A stretch of 64,000 nucleotides of DNA from Chondrus crispus (GCF_000350225.1 NW_005179122.1:1-64000); one strand, 5' to 3'. Counted from the first letter of the stretch, positions 51,360 through 64,000 are shown. Translations and numbers: made by a program. The notes: generated from the letters alone by a model not told the origin.

Positions 51360-54300
51360 GTGGTCGATGGCCTCGTATGCCTCATGACGTCGAAACTATA
51401 TAACGTCTTGGGCTCCGTGGCCACCGAAGGCAACGCGTTTAAGCCCCACACGATCGCCGTCGACACGTGCTCGGGCTACAACTTGGTGAGGAAGGCCGAC
51501 CTCCCTCCCGACTGGGCCCGCTACTTAATACGGGACGCGCCATTACCCCGCCTGGCTCGCGCGAACAGTAACCCGCTTCGACTTACGGCGGTCGTCCGTC
51601 TCGCGGTCCGGTTGCGGAACACGACGTTCCGCATACCTTTCGTAGTGGCCGAACAACTCGCTGTTCCCGTTCTACTTGGGACCGCGTTCATCGATGCTCA
51701 CGTACGCAGCATCGACATCTACGGACAAAAGCTCGAACTTCGTCACGATGGCTCGGTAGCCATCGTCGATGGGAAGGGGGAACCGACTCCCCCTACCAGG
51801 CGACATGGTCGCCAAACGAGTCGTCCGGAGGTACGCGAGGAGGCCCCGCAGGCGATCCGAATCGCCCGCTGGGCTACCATCCCCGCGATGTCGCAAGCCC
51901 GTGTGCGTGTGACAACCGCGGGGAGGGGTCTCGTGTTCCTGGAGCCCAAGCCCTCACTCCAACACCGGCATGGAGTGAGGCTGACGAATGGCGTCGCGGA
52001 AGTCCTGCCGAACCAGACATTCGAAGTCATCGTCGCGAACTTCTCGCGACGGGAGAGGCGGCTTCCGAAGCACACCGTCGTGGGATACGCGAAGCGCAAC
52101 CCCCTCGCGATCCTCACGCCCGAACGTCGAGTCGCTGAGGGGGTCGCGCTCGCGTTACACCTGACCGACTTCACCGATCAAGTCGGAGAGGTCGGAGCTG
52201 GCCGATCCAGCTCCGACGAGAACGCAACCGCGGGGAGTGAAGAGGTTGACCCGGACGAACGGACACCTATACCCCAACCCTTTCCAGCACACTGGCGGCC
52301 GTTAGCAGAAGGATCCCGAAAATCCACTGATGGATTGGGAAAAAGAGATTGACTTGTCATACATCGACGATGACAAGCTCCGTGGCCACGTGCTCGAGAT
52401 GCTTCGTAAGCACTCGAGTCTGTGGAGCGGAGCGCTCAGAACGATCCAAGCCACAGAGCACCGCATTCCCCTCGAACCGAGAACGAAACCGATTCGTTCT
52501 ATGCCCTATCGGAAGAGCCCGGCCATGCGCGAAATGGTCGCGAAGGAGGTCAACAAGATGTTGAACGCAGGAGTTATCGAGCCCGCGAGCACCGAGTGGG
52601 CGTCCCCGGTGGTGCTCGTACCGAAGAAAGACGGCTCTCTTCGGTTCTGCGTGGACTACCGGCACCTCAACGCGAAGACTGCAGCGTATTCGTATCCGCT
52701 GCCGCGTATGGAGGACTGCATCGACTCGTTAGGAGATGCAGCCGTCTTTACGACGTTGGACTGCAATTCCGGTTATTGGCAGATCCCGGTCGCTCCGGAG
52801 AACCGGGATAAGACTACCTTCACGACACATATGGGTACGTACCGCCATTTGCGCATGCCGTTTGGATTAAAAGGGGCACCGGCCACCTTCCAACGTGCCC
52901 TCGATATCACACTCTCCGGAGTCCGCTGGCAAATATGCCTCGTCTATCTCGATGACGTTATTGTGTTCTCGCGTACGGACGCGGAACACGCAAGGCATCT
53001 CGATACGGTCTTGAGCTTGTTGCGAAGTGCCGGCATCTCTCTCAAGCTCAAGAAGTGCAGCTTCTTCCGTCCGAAGGTGCACTACCTGGGGCACGTTATA
53101 TCCCCAGGTAAGTTGAACGTGGCTGATACGGCAATCGACGCCTTCAAGACGTTCACGTTCCCGAGGACGCTGAGGCAGGTGCGCTCGTTCCTCGGAGCGT
53201 GTAACGTGTATCGTCGCTTCGTCAAGGGATTCTCGAAGATTGCCCGTCCGTTAACCGATATAACGCGCAAGGACTCGGATCACAATTTCGATAACCCAAC
53301 GGAGGTTCAGCTTCAGGCTTTCGAAAGCCTGAAGGCGGCGATGATCTCCCCGCCGATCCTCGTGTTGCCCCGGAACGGTCGTTCGTACATGATAGACACC
53401 GACGTGAGTGCCTACCAACTCGGCTGCAACCTCCTACAGGAGCACGACGAGCCAAACGATTGGCGCCCCGTTGGGTACTGGTCGTACTCGTTAAGCGATA
53501 GCGAACGGAACTACAGCGCTACGGAGCGTGAGTGCTTCGCCGTGGTGTGGGCCGTCCGCAACCTGCGTCCGTACATCGAAGGAACCAAGTTCACCGTTCT
53601 GACGGATCACGACGCCCTCCGATGGCTCATTTCGCTCACGGAGAGCTCGGGAAGACTCACCTGGTTGCGGCTACGTCTGGCTGAATACGATTTCAACATT
53701 CAGTACCGCCCCGGGCGCGTGCATCAGGTGCCCGATGCCCTGTCACGCCTCGTGTCGCCTCGTGTCGCCGATGACCCTCGCCGCACCGTCGAGGTGAATG
53801 ACGACATTCCCACCTTCGACGGGGGTACGACCGTTCGAGACGTATCGAATGAGCTCGCGGACCATGCTTGTACCGCGAGCTGTGATCATCAGGCCGTCCA
53901 TGTCTTCGTAACGACACGGAACCAAGCCGAAGCCCCAACAAGGCCGCGCGTACGGACACGCGACGAACCGCGAGGCGGCGACGAAGCCCCCGCTCTCCAA
54001 GGACCCAATTCGTTTTGGGAGGAGAACGACGAGTTCGACGCCGCCGACATCCAGCGCGCCGAAGACCCCGAGGCTGGCGCGCTCGACTCCTCGGTCGCCC
54101 CACCGCAGGACGACCTTCCGGCCCCTCTTACAATAGAGGAGATAGCCGAGGAGCAACGCGTGGATGACTTCTGCCAAACCGTTTTGGCACGGCAGTCCGA
54201 GTGTCGAGACTACCAAGGGGTGCTCAAACGGAGACACCCCTTCGATCCTGATACCGTACAGGTGGTGGTGCCTCGGACGCTCCGCGCCAGGCTCCTTCGC

Positions 54301-55599
54301 CTGTGCCGCAACCCGGCCATTGCGGGGCACCCGGGCCAGAACCGTATGTACTACGCACTTCGACGCAAGTACTACTGGCCCCACCTGGCTGCAGACGTGG
54401 CAGCCACGGTGCTAGGGTGTCGGACCTGCGCGATGAACCGGGTCAAGCTGAGGAAACATCTCAATCGATTGAGATTGTTCCCAGGTACGAGACCTCTCCA
54501 GAGCCTCGCCATCGACATCTCGGGGCTGCTCCCCAAGACGAAGACAGGAAAACGATTCCTGCTAGTGATTACGGAACGTTTTAGCAAGCTGACGCAAGTC
54601 GTGGCGCTCCGCACGATAACCGCATACACCGTCGCAGTTGCGTTCTGCGAGTCGTGGGTGTTCAAATACGGCGTCCCTCGCACGTTGCTTTCGGACAACG
54701 GCCCTCAGTTTAATGCCAAGTTCTTCCACAGCACGTGCCGTGTTCTGGGGATAACGAATTTGTACACTTCGGCGTACCATCCCCAGACGAACGGGCAAGT
54801 CGAGCGATATAACCGAACAATCGCCTCGATGCTGAGGAACTACGTGGGTGAACACCAGGAGGACTGGGATGTGTACGTGGGGCCGCTTACGTATGCGTAC
54901 AACTCCCACGTGCATCGCACCACACGCACCATGCCGTTTGAGCTCGTGCTCAGCAGGCCACCGCCGGAGTTCTCTCTCCAACAGGCCGCCGGCGACGCGC
55001 CCCCTTCCGATAGGGGGAACCAACGTGCCGAGTTCTTCAAGACCTTAGACTCGACTATCCAGAAGGCCTACGGGAGCCTGCGTCTGATGCAGGCTCGCTA
55101 CAAGCGCGACTTCGATAAGCGCATACGACGTATTAATTCCCGGCTCCGTCCCGGAGAATACGTATATCTGAACCCCACCGATGGGGCGAAGACATCAAAC
55201 AAGCTCGCCTCCTCGGCTGTCGGACCGTACCGAGTTCTCGCAAACGACCAGCGCACCATCACGATCGATCGTGATGGAGTTACAGAGCGCGTCTCCGTAA
55301 ACCGCTGCGTCTACGCACCCCCGCCGGCGAACGCGCCAAGGGCGAGCACGACTACCCCTGCGGACCTTGCCGACAAGGTCACCGAGGGCACGCAGTACGC
55401 GGTCGAGCGTCTGCTCAAGCATCGCGTGGTAGAGGACGGAACTACGGAGTTCCTCATCAAGTGGGCTGACTACGACGAGCCCACTTGGACTGCACGAACA
55501 CATGTTCCCGAGGAGCTAGTGTCGCGATACGCCAAACGGCTGAGAACGCGTTCAGGCAGGGACCTCACCTCCGAAGTGAACGCCGTCGTTTACTCTTGA
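51360..55599 (+). CDS. pol region of element 2: PR-RT-RH-IN-chromodomain (fossil)
   Basis: Protease with AVDTCSGYNLV (about 51.46 kb); RT with FCVDYRHLNAKT, LDCNSGYWQIPV, RMPFGLKGAPATFQ and YLDD (52.6-53.1 kb); RNase H with MIDTDVSAYQLG and YSATERECFAVVW (53.4-53.7 kb); integrase with a HPGQNRMYY...CRTCAMN zinc region and an AIDISGLLPK...LLSDNGPQFN...QTNGQVERYN core (54.3-54.9 kb); a chromodomain at about 55.39-55.54 kb (YAVERLLKHRVVEDG...FLIKWADYDEPTWTA), with the two family tryptophans present. Chromodomains of this clade are known to read methylated histone H3 and steer integration. About one break within the region. Confidence 0.85.
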
Positions 55600-56458
55600 G
55601 GAGGAGGCCCCCAACCGCTTCGTCACCGCGTAATTAACACGCGGCGGTTACGAACAGCTGACGCGTACAAACGGACAAATTTACCCAACCGGGGTGGCAA
55701 ACGAAGGCGCGTGACGCCAAAACGTATTGGTCGTCAAGCTCATCGGATACGACAGACGTCTTCGAGAAGACGCAAGAAACGGAGACAGTACGGACTGTAC
55801 AACAAAAAAGGCAGCCGTATCAACGGGAGGATACGACCTCCCAAGAAACGCGAACGCGTCACGGGAACACCCGCCGATAGGGTGCTCGATTCGTAAAACA
55901 AGAACGACGCCCGACGTCAAGTCGTATTGACGGACAGAGTCAATGTGAGAGGTCGCAAAGGCGCCGGCACGCATCTGCAGTCAAGCGAACGAATGGCATA
56001 CTGCGTCGTCGACGAAGAGCGAAGACAGCACGTACTGTCTTACGAAAGCTAGCTCCAGATCGACGAGGCGAGCGGGAAGGACACGGTGTCCCAAAACACC
56101 AATCGAATAGTTTCGGGCAGTCCGTACTGCCCGGAGAGGGACGACCCTCGTAGTAATCAGTGAGACGAAGGGTGGAGACACTGCGCCAGTTCCGGTGCAC
56201 GCGCAAAAGGAACGCCCGAATTACCCATCAGATCCGAGCTCCCTCGTCGCCATAGGAGCGCAGCAGCGATCGACACGAGCGCTCGAGCCGCCGATGGACA
56301 GCGCCCGCTTACGGAGTATGATGTGAGAATTAGCTCATCTTATGGGATGCGAAACGCCCCACGAATGCCGCCTGGAACGTGTGGCGGTATGGTGAAAAGG
56401 CGCCGGCTGGGCGCAGGAGCGAACGGATCGCACAAATCAATGCGAAAGGTGTGGGGGC
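55600..56458 (+). other. 3' non-coding part of element 2
   Basis: 860 bp without a supported gene, ending in a purine-rich GAAAGGTGTGGGGGC directly before the LTR at 56459, the position of a polypurine tract. Short antisense frames here have no recognisable domain, and none begins like a histone tail. Confidence 0.5.
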
Positions 56459-57051
56459 TGTGGTATAACCCCAAACGGTAATTAGATTAGGATCGGATCA
56501 GGGACAGTAAGGCAACGAGCCTTACAGCCATGCGCGCACACACGAGTCCTCCGCGTGTACGGGACTCGTACTACACGTGGAATGTCATCCCCGCCGGCTG
56601 ACAGCGTTACAGTGTCGGTAGACCGGCACTACTGTAGAGTTATGATAGACTACAATGTACATTAAATATGAGCGGACCGCCGGCGGTGGAGGACGACAAC
56701 GAGGGACTTGTCAAGGATCCTCCACCTTGGTCCGCCCGCTTACTCTTAGGTACTTCCGTCCGTTTTACCTAGGAGTCGCACCGCGCACGGGTTGAGGACG
56801 CGCGTAGCACGCCCACGAGCCGGCTCCACCTCCGCCCGTCGGTACTAGATCGTCACCCAGTACCGCTCCGGGGCGTCGAGGCGTAGAACCGCTCGCGCGT
56901 GCGCGCGTCCTCCCAGATCCCGCTCTACCACCGCTACCTCGAGCCCGTGCTCGGTACCGTGGGTGGGCCGTGCTTCTGTCTTCCCGCCGATCGGGGTCTT
57001 TCCGAACTGTCAGTACTCACCCCCCTCGACGTTGGGGGTGATTATACTACA
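56459..57051 (+). repeat. LTR at the junction of elements 2 and 3
   Basis: Begins TGTGGTATAACCCC, ends ATTATACTACA; 593 bp. Preceded by a polypurine-like tract and followed by a primer site, so it acts as 3' LTR for element 2 and 5' LTR for element 3. It shares blocks with the LTR at 47569 (ATTAAATATG AGCGGACCG, CGTCACCCAGT-CTGCTCC-GGGCGTCGAGGCGT) with diverged stretches between. Confidence 0.8.
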
Positions 57052-57128
57052 GTGGTCTCCCGACCTAGAAGACTCTCAAGATCGAACCGAGAAGACTATC
57101 GTTTACCTCCGCGTCCTTACGCGTCGAG

Positions 57129-59215
57129 ATGAGTGGCGAATATCCCACCTCGATTCGCTCGGAGCCCGCCGATGTGCGAGAGGCCGCGCTCCGCGTCCGA
57201 GTCGGCGACGGCGACGCTGGTCCTCGAGACCGCGAATCGTCGCCCGACTTCTCCGAAGGACGCGCTCGCGCGATGTACGATCGCATCGCGGAGTATATTG
57301 AAGATGTCCGAACATCCCTCCGTATCGACGTCTCCGACAGCGTCTACGCCCGCTGTATGGATGAGTTGCGCTCCCTCCGGGAAGGAAGGTTTGAGCGCGT
57401 AACTCAGTCCTTGGAGAACCTGCGCACCCTCGTCGACCAGCTACAGTCTCGTTTGGTACTGGTCGAAGAGGCGCGCATCGATTCCCCTGCCGTGGACGTT
57501 GCGGGTCGACCCGCGAGTGCAAACTCCGGGGTCCGACGCGACCCGCAACCCTTCCCATCAGCCGAACAGATGGGAGCGTTCGCGCACATGGCGGCGGAGC
57601 TCAACTCAACGCGCCGCCGTGCCCGTGAGATGGAACAGACCTCGGCCGAGAGGCCGCCCGGAGCCCCCTCGAGTGGGCCCGGTGCCACTGTTCCTCCGGG
57701 CGCATCCGGAGCGCAGGGGAGTGGCCCCCGACCGGAGTCGTCACCAGTCGGAGGGCGGAGGACATCAAGCCGACGGCGGACGCGAACTTCGCGTCCGAGA
57801 CTCAAGCCCTGCCGTATGCATCCGGAAGCATGCGGCAGTCCCGATGGGTACCGGACGAACCCGACCGTGGCCGTGGAGGAGTCGCTCGCAGATCAGGGGA
57901 ACCGATTCTCCCCTTCGATCCTCGCTGGGGCGGCTACCAGCCAGCGGATCTTACCGCGCATCCCGGCCCCGTCGACGTCCGAACGTTGCCCGTCACGCCG
58001 TTCGGAACGTTGGGTCCCGCCGAACCCGGGCTCCAGGCCGTCCACACCATGATACAGGAGTTCAGCGCCGTCGCAAACTACCGCATGTATCGGTTGGACA
58101 ATACTTCGAGGCTCGTTACCTCGGGTGACGCAGGACGGATCGCGAAGTACGTCCAACGATGCCGTGGGCTCCGTCCCACGATGAAGAGCTTCGACGGTAC
58201 TGACGCGATTCAGTTGCTCCCGTTTCTGAAGGATATCCGGATAACCTTCAATGCCCAGCACCTGACCGAAGGTGTGGCAATCCGTGTCTTCGCTCACTTC
58301 CTCGAGTGGGACGCGGAGCGGTTGTATACGAGTTACACCATGCGCGGCCTCCGCGCCGGCCAGCTCCACGACGACACGAGCTGGCCTGGTCTCGTCAACC
58401 AATTTATCAAACGCTACCTAACCGACGACGTGTTGGGGGAAGCGTTTGATGCTGTCGCGTCGGCGCGACAGCTTCCTCACGAAACCGAGAACACGTTCGC
58501 AGACCGGCTGGAATCCGCCGCGTTCCGGTGCACGGCCGTGTTCTCAGAACAAGCTCTCGCGCACTACTTCGTGCGCGGGCTGTCCACTGCGACCCGGGCC
58601 GCAGTGGCAGAGACGATGCAAAGGTTGCCCGGACAACAGAAGACCGAACTCTCAACGATTCGCCGTATCGCAACGGCCGAGGGTACAACCTACCGCGCTC
58701 GTCGCCGGTTGCCGCTGCCGGACCGGAAGCCGGCAGCGAAGGGAGTCCGAACTCCAAGGTCGCACGGAACGAGTTCGCCGGCGACCGCCCTCCACATTGG
58801 AGAAGATGAGTGGCAGGCCGACCCTGTCCTCATCACGCAAGGCTTCGACCGGGCAAGAGGCCGACCCCCTACGCCAGCTTCCACTGGTTCGACCGGAAGC
58901 TTCGCAACGGCGTTCGCACACACGCCGAGGGCCACGGGTGGTCCGAACCACAACATGGCCGAGCTGGATATCTCCCGTCGAGAAGGAGACCGCGGGCTGC
59001 CTAACGTGCCTCGACTCACCGATGAGAACGCACGCCACGCGGCGACTTTCGCGTCGACCGATGGCAGCGCGTACATTTGTTGGCTGTGCCGGACGTACGG
59101 CCACGCCATGTACGCGTGCCCGTTCCTGTCGCCTGAACAACGTCAGTTCACGGCGTACAGGAACTACCGCTATCAGATGGAGACGCGCCCCGGAATGCGC
59201 AATCTCATCCAGTAG
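57129..59215 (+). CDS. gag region of element 3 (fossil)
   Basis: Begins MSGEYPTSIRSEPAD, parallel to element 2. The helical core RPTMKSFDGTDAIQLLPFLKD and the zinc knuckle CWLCRTYGHAMYAC are nearly identical to element 2, while the N-terminal third is far more diverged. Confidence 0.75.
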
Positions 59216-59690
59216 TCTACGCGGGCAGACCGAGGCCCGCGTCGAGGTGACCCGAGCCGATCGGGTGGGGGCGTCCGTTTTGCCCCTCGTGAAGGCGGGT
59301 ACCGATACCCGGGGACCGACCAAAGGGATCGACGTGACCCTCGTCGGATGGATACGCGATATCCCCGTCGAGATGGGCGAGGCGACCGGGGCCGACCCCC
59401 GTTCCCCCAAGGGGTACAGAACGCCATCATGTACCTCCAAGATTGGGCTGGTGAGACGCACCCCCAGCCCATGGAAGGAGGCGGAGGGGAGCCCGTTCTC
59501 TCCGCCCCTCGAATATTGCAACGGCCGGACGTTGCAATCCAAGGCCACGAAGTATCCGATTACTTCGTAGAAGATGGCCAGTCGGGGTGGGGAAACCGTC
59601 CCCATCCGCGCGGCCAGGGGCCCGTCGACGCGCTAGCTAACGATAGCCAAGCGAATAGCACTGACAGCTCGGGTAGTTCGGAAAACCCGT

Positions 59691-59728
59691 AAAGACGGTT
59701 ACGTTCGCGTGGTCGCGTGAACCGTCTT
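59691..59728 (+). other. Conserved stem-loop between gag and pol, element 3
   Basis: AAAGACGGTTACG pairs with CGTGAACCGTCTT around a 12-base loop with one bulged G. Counterpart of 50891-50936. Confidence 0.55.
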
Positions 59729-60121
59729 GTCAAACCAACCTTGACCCGCCCGTATTTGTCCCCGGCGGGGGAGGGGAAGGTTTACCGATATTATTCCCCT
59801 CAACCCCGCACAAGCGCACCGAGAAACCCGTAAGCTCGGTGCGAAAGGACGAAGACGCTGAGGCAACCGTGAGCCCGGCGCACATGGAGGAAGGCACTGT
59901 GGAAACCGTGAGCCAAGTGCCTAACAAGAAGCGCATCGAACGCGCCAGCGGCCCGACCCAGGGGGACCCGGGGCCGCCAGAAGAATTCAAGCCGCGTACG
60001 AACGCGACTTGTCGCGGGGACGCCGCCGACCGAAGGGCGCCCCGCGACCAAGGCCGAAGGACGCGGAAGAGAAGTCGGAACCGGCGCCGGCGGCCCAGGC
60101 GGAACGATCTCGCCGAGCCGG

Positions 60122-63100
60122 GCACGCCGAAGGTGGTCGACGGCGTCATTTGCCTTATGACGTCGAAGATTTACAACGTCCTCGGCTCGATAGCCACGGA
60201 GGGAAATGCCTTCAAGCCCCGCACGATCGCCGTTGATACGTGCTCGGGGTACAATCTGGTGAGGAAGGCGGACTTTCCTCCCGATTGGTCGCGGTACATC
60301 ATCCGCGACGCGCCACTGCCCCGATTGGCAGGCGCGAATAGCAACCCGCTTAAGCTCTCGGCCGTCGTACGCCTGGCCGTGCGGTTGAGGAACACGACGT
60401 TCCGAATTCCGTTCGTCGTGGCGGACCAGCTCGCCGTGCCGGTCGTCCTTGGTACGGCCTTCATCGATACACACGTACGAAGTATCGACATCGAAGCTCA
60501 ACGGTTGGAGCTCTGCCAAGGTGGCTCCGTTGCCATTGTCGACGGGAAGGGGGAGCCGACTCCCCCAACCAGGCGGCACGGACGTCAGACAAACCGGGCT
60601 GACGCACGCGACGAAGCCCCGCAGGCGATCCGAATCGCCCGCTGGGTTACCATTCCCGCGAGGTCGCAGGCCCGTGTGCACGTTACGACGACGGGGAGGG
60701 GACTCGTGTTTATAGAGCCGAAGCCGTCACTCCAACACCGACATGGAGTGAGGCTGACGAACGGCGTCGTCGAGGTCCTGCCGAACCAGACCTTCGACGT
60801 CATCGTCGCGAACTTTTCGCGACAGGAAAGGCGGCTTCCGAAGCACACCGTCGTGGGATACGCGAAGTGCAACCCCCTCGCGATCTTGACGCCCGAACGT
60901 CGCATCGCCGAGGGGATCGCGCACGCGCTACACCTCACCGACTTGACCGATCAAGTCGGAACGGCAGGAGCTGGTCGACCAGGCTCCGCCCAGGGGGCAA
61001 CCGTTGAGAAGAGAGGAGCCGGTACGGACGGCCGACCAGCGAAGTGCCCGCCGCCGGAAGGGGGCACTGCACCCGCCTCTGAAAAGGATCCCGAAGATCC
61101 GCCGGAGGATTGGGAAAAAGAAATCGACTTGTCATACATCGATGATGACAAGTTCCGGGGCCACGTGCTCGAGATGCTCCGTAAGCACTCGAGTCTGTGG
61201 AGCGGGGCGCTCGGAACGATCCGAGCGACCGAACACCGCATTCCCCTCGAACCGGGTACGAAGCCGATACGTTCAATGCCCTACCGAAAGGGGCCGGCTA
61301 TGCGTGAGATGGTCGCCAAGGAAGTCAACAAAATGTTGAACGCAGGGGTAATCGAACCTGCCAGCACCGAGTGGGCGTCCCCCGTGGTGCTCGTACCGAA
61401 GAAAGACGGCTCTCTTCGGTTCTGCGTGGACTACCGGCGTCTCAACGCAAAGACGGCAGCGGATTCGTATCCGCTGCCCCAGATGGACGACTGCATCGAT
61501 TCGCTCGGAGATGCAGCCGTCTTTACGACGTTGGACTGCAATTCCGGTTATTGGCAGATCCCCGTCGCTCCGGAAGACCGGGACAAGACCACGTTCACTA
61601 CGCATATGGGAACGTTTCGCCATTTGCGTATGCCGTTCGGGCTTAAAGGGGCACCGGCCACCTTCCAACGTGCCCTCGACATCATCCTATCTGGCGTCCG
61701 ATGGCAGATATGCCTCGTCTACCTGGATGATGTCATCGTGTTCTCTCGTACGCACGGAGAACACGCAAAGCATCTCGACACTGTCTTGAGCTTGCTGAGG
61801 AGCGCCGGAATCTCCCTCAAGCTCAAGAAGTGTAGCTTCTTCCAACCGAAGGTGCACTACCTGGGGCACGTCATTTCCCCAGGTAAGCTGAGCGTCGCCG
61901 AAGCGGCGGCGGACGCCTTCAAGACGTTCACGTTTCCGAGGACGTTGACGCAGGTGCGCTCGTACGTCGGAGCGTGCAACGTCTACCGCCGCTTCGTGAA
62001 GGGGTTCGCGAAGATTGCGCGCCCATTAACGGACATGACGCGCAAGGACGCAGACCCCAACTTCGACGACCCGACCGAGCTGCAACTTCAAGCGTTCGAA
62101 GCGTTGAAGGAGCGGATGATTTCCCCGCCGATCTTAGCATTGCCGCGGTACGGTCGGCCGTACATGATCGACACGGATGCTAGTGCCTATCAACTGGGCT
62201 GTACGTTGCTCCAGGAACACGAAGGCGCCAACGACTGGCGCCCCGTGGGGTATTGGTCGTACTCACTGTCCGATAGTGAGCGCAACTACAGCGCTACGGA
62301 GCGCGAATTCTTTGCCGTAGTATGGGCCGTCCGCACACTACGGCCGTACATCGAAGGTACCAAGTTCATCGTCCGGACGGACCATGATGCCCTCCGATGG
62401 CTTATGTCCCTCACGGAGAGTTCCGGAAGGCTTACCCGGTGGCGACTGCGGTTGGCGGAATACGACTTCACCATCCAGCACCGCCCCGGGCGCGTGCATC
62501 AGGTGCCCGATGCCCTGTCACGCCTCGTGTCGCCAAGGGTCACCGACGATCCTCGCCCAGTCGTCGAGGTGGATGACGACATTCTCATCTTCGATGCGAG
62601 TACGACCGTCCGTGACATGTCGGACGAGCTCGCGGACCACGTCTGTACCGCGAGCTGCGATCACAAGGCCGTCCATGTCTTCGTGACAACAAGGAACGAA
62701 GCCGGATCGCAAAGAGGGTCGCGCGTCCGTACGCGCGACGAGCCGAGGGGCGACGACGAGGCCCCCGCTCTTGAAGGACCCACCTCGTTCTGGGAGGAGA
62801 ACGACGAGTTCGACGCTGTCGACATCGAGCGCGCCGAACAACCCGAAGTTGGCGCGCCCGCCTCCACGGTCGCCCCTCCGCAGGACGACCTTCCGGCCCC
62901 TCTTACGTTAGAGGAGATAGCCGAAGAGCAACGCGTGGATGACTTCTGCCAGACCGTACTGGCACGACAGTCAGAGTCCCGGGACTCCGCGTTCTTCGAG
63001 GACCACCACGGGGTGCTCAAACGGAGACACCCCTTCGACCCTGACATCGTGCAGGTCGTGGTGCCACGGACGCTACGGGCTCGGCTTCTCCAGCTCTGCC

Positions 63101-64000
63101 ACACACCAACCATCGCGGGGCACCCGGGCCCGAACCGTATGTACTTCGCGCTCCGTCGCGAGTACTACTGGCCCCATCTCGCTGCAGATGTCGCAGCTAC
63201 GGTGCGAGGGTGCCGAACATGCGCGATGAACCGTGTTAAGTTGCGGAAACACCTCAACCGTTTGAAGTTGTTTCCGGCAACACGGCCGCTTGAGAGCCTC
63301 GCCATCGACATCTTGGGACCGCTACCCAAGACGAAGGCAGGGAAACGGTTCCTTCTCGTAATTACGGACCGTTTCACCAAGCTGACTCAAGTTGTGGCAC
63401 TGCGGACCGTAACCGCGTACACGGTAGCCGTCGCGTTCTGCGACGCGTGGGTATTTAAATACGGCGTCCCACGCTCGCTACTGTCGGATAACGGACCGCA
63501 GTTTAACGCGAAGTTCTTCCACAGCACGTGCCGTGTCCTGGGGGTGACGAAATTGTACAGTTCGGCGTACCACCCCCAGACAAACGGGCAGGTCGAGCGA
63601 TACAACCGGACGATCGCTTCGATGTTACAGAATTACGTCAGCAAACATCAGGACGACTGGGACGTGTACGAGGGCCCGCTCACGTACGCGTACAACTCCC
63701 ACGTACATCGTACGACGAGTACCACGCCCTTCGAGCTCGTGCTCAGCCGACCCCCGCCGGAGTTCTCTCTACGTAGAGCCCACGGTGACGCGCCCCCGTC
63801 CGATAGGGGCAACGCGCGCGCTGAATTCCTCAAGACGTTGAACGACACGATCCAGAAGGCGTACGGGAGCCTGCGCCGGACGCAGGCTCAGTACAAGCGC
63901 GACTTCGATAAGCGCGTCAGACGACTCAACGCACGTATCAAGCCGGGTAATTACGTCTACCTGAACCCCACCGATGGGGCAAAGACGTCTAACAAACTCG
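60122..64000 (+). CDS. pol region of element 3: PR-RT-RH-IN, partial (fossil)
   Basis: Protease with AVDTCSGYNLV (about 60.23 kb); RT with FCVDYRRLNAKT, LDCNSGYWQIPV, MPFGLKGAPATFQ and YLDD (61.4-61.75 kb); RNase H with MIDTDASAYQLG (62.2 kb); integrase with a HPGPNRMYF...CRTCAMN zinc region and an AIDILGPLPK...LLSDNGPQFN...NGQVERYN core (63.1-63.6 kb). One frame is open from about 60.1 kb to the window edge, so this part looks whole. Confidence 0.85.

Larger units (their letters stand above)
47569..57051 (+). mobile_element. Ty3/gypsy chromovirus-type element 2 (fossil)
   Basis: Parts: 683-bp LTR, primer site, gag, conserved stem-loop, protease, RT, RNase H, integrase, chromodomain, 860 bp of non-coding sequence, then an LTR. 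That LTR is related to, but clearly diverged from, the 5' LTR and also opens element 3. The coding part has about two breaks beyond the normal gag/pol separation. The mismatch of LTRs implies that the two ends do not derive from one insertion event. Confidence 0.85.
56459..64000 (+). mobile_element. Ty3/gypsy chromovirus-type element 3, cut by the right edge (fossil)
   Basis: Same organisation as element 2: LTR, primer site, gag, stem-loop, protease, RT, RNase H, integrase. The 3' part, including any chromodomain and LTR, is beyond the window. About one or two breaks, confined to the gag part; the pol part is open to the edge. Confidence 0.85.

Overview
The window is nuclear DNA of a eukaryote, most likely a red seaweed (florideophyte, Chondrus-like). 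The reasons are short genes with zero or one small GT-AG intron, a cytosolic-type starch branching enzyme, and dense LTR and DNA transposons. The species is an inference; no rRNA or organelle gene is present to confirm it.

Layout. 1-2272 (minus) is the larger part of a TNP2/CACTA-like transposase running off the left edge, followed by a 102-bp minisatellite (2884-3903) and a 106-bp one (4584-5010). 5.0-10.5 kb is poorly classifiable and holds one long orphan minus-strand gene (7669-9333). 11286-18524 is a young Ty3/gypsy element with near-identical 267-bp LTRs and a 5-bp target duplication. Antisense to it, between integrase and the 3' LTR, lies an intact 490-codon gene (16356-17828) whose protein begins with a copy of the histone H3 tail. 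20.5-24.0 kb is a large inverted duplication carrying two divergent copies of a small secreted cysteine-rich peptide gene; its right arm is interrupted by a Tigger/pogo deletion derivative. 24210-28833 is a Ty1/copia element. 29596-31794 is an apparently complete pogo-like DNA transposon with an intact DDD transposase.

32.9-45.9 kb is a compact host gene island: an acidic orphan protein, eS31/RPS27A fused to a lysine-free ubiquitin-like domain, a WAPL-like cohesin-release protein, an orphan membrane protein, an Mrs2/CorA-type Mg2+ channel (one intron), a SPRING (SREBP-regulating gene) homologue (one intron) and a 1,4-alpha-glucan branching enzyme. After a 720-bp sequencing gap, 47569-64000 holds two diverged chromodomain-type Ty3 elements head to tail, apparently sharing the LTR between them; the second runs off the right edge.

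The strongest candidate for an undescribed system is the antisense H3-tail-mimic gene inside the young Ty3 element. It keeps the residues around K4 and K14 but lacks K9 and K27, has a possible papain-like Cys/His/Asp constellation and a basic, NLS-like C-terminus.
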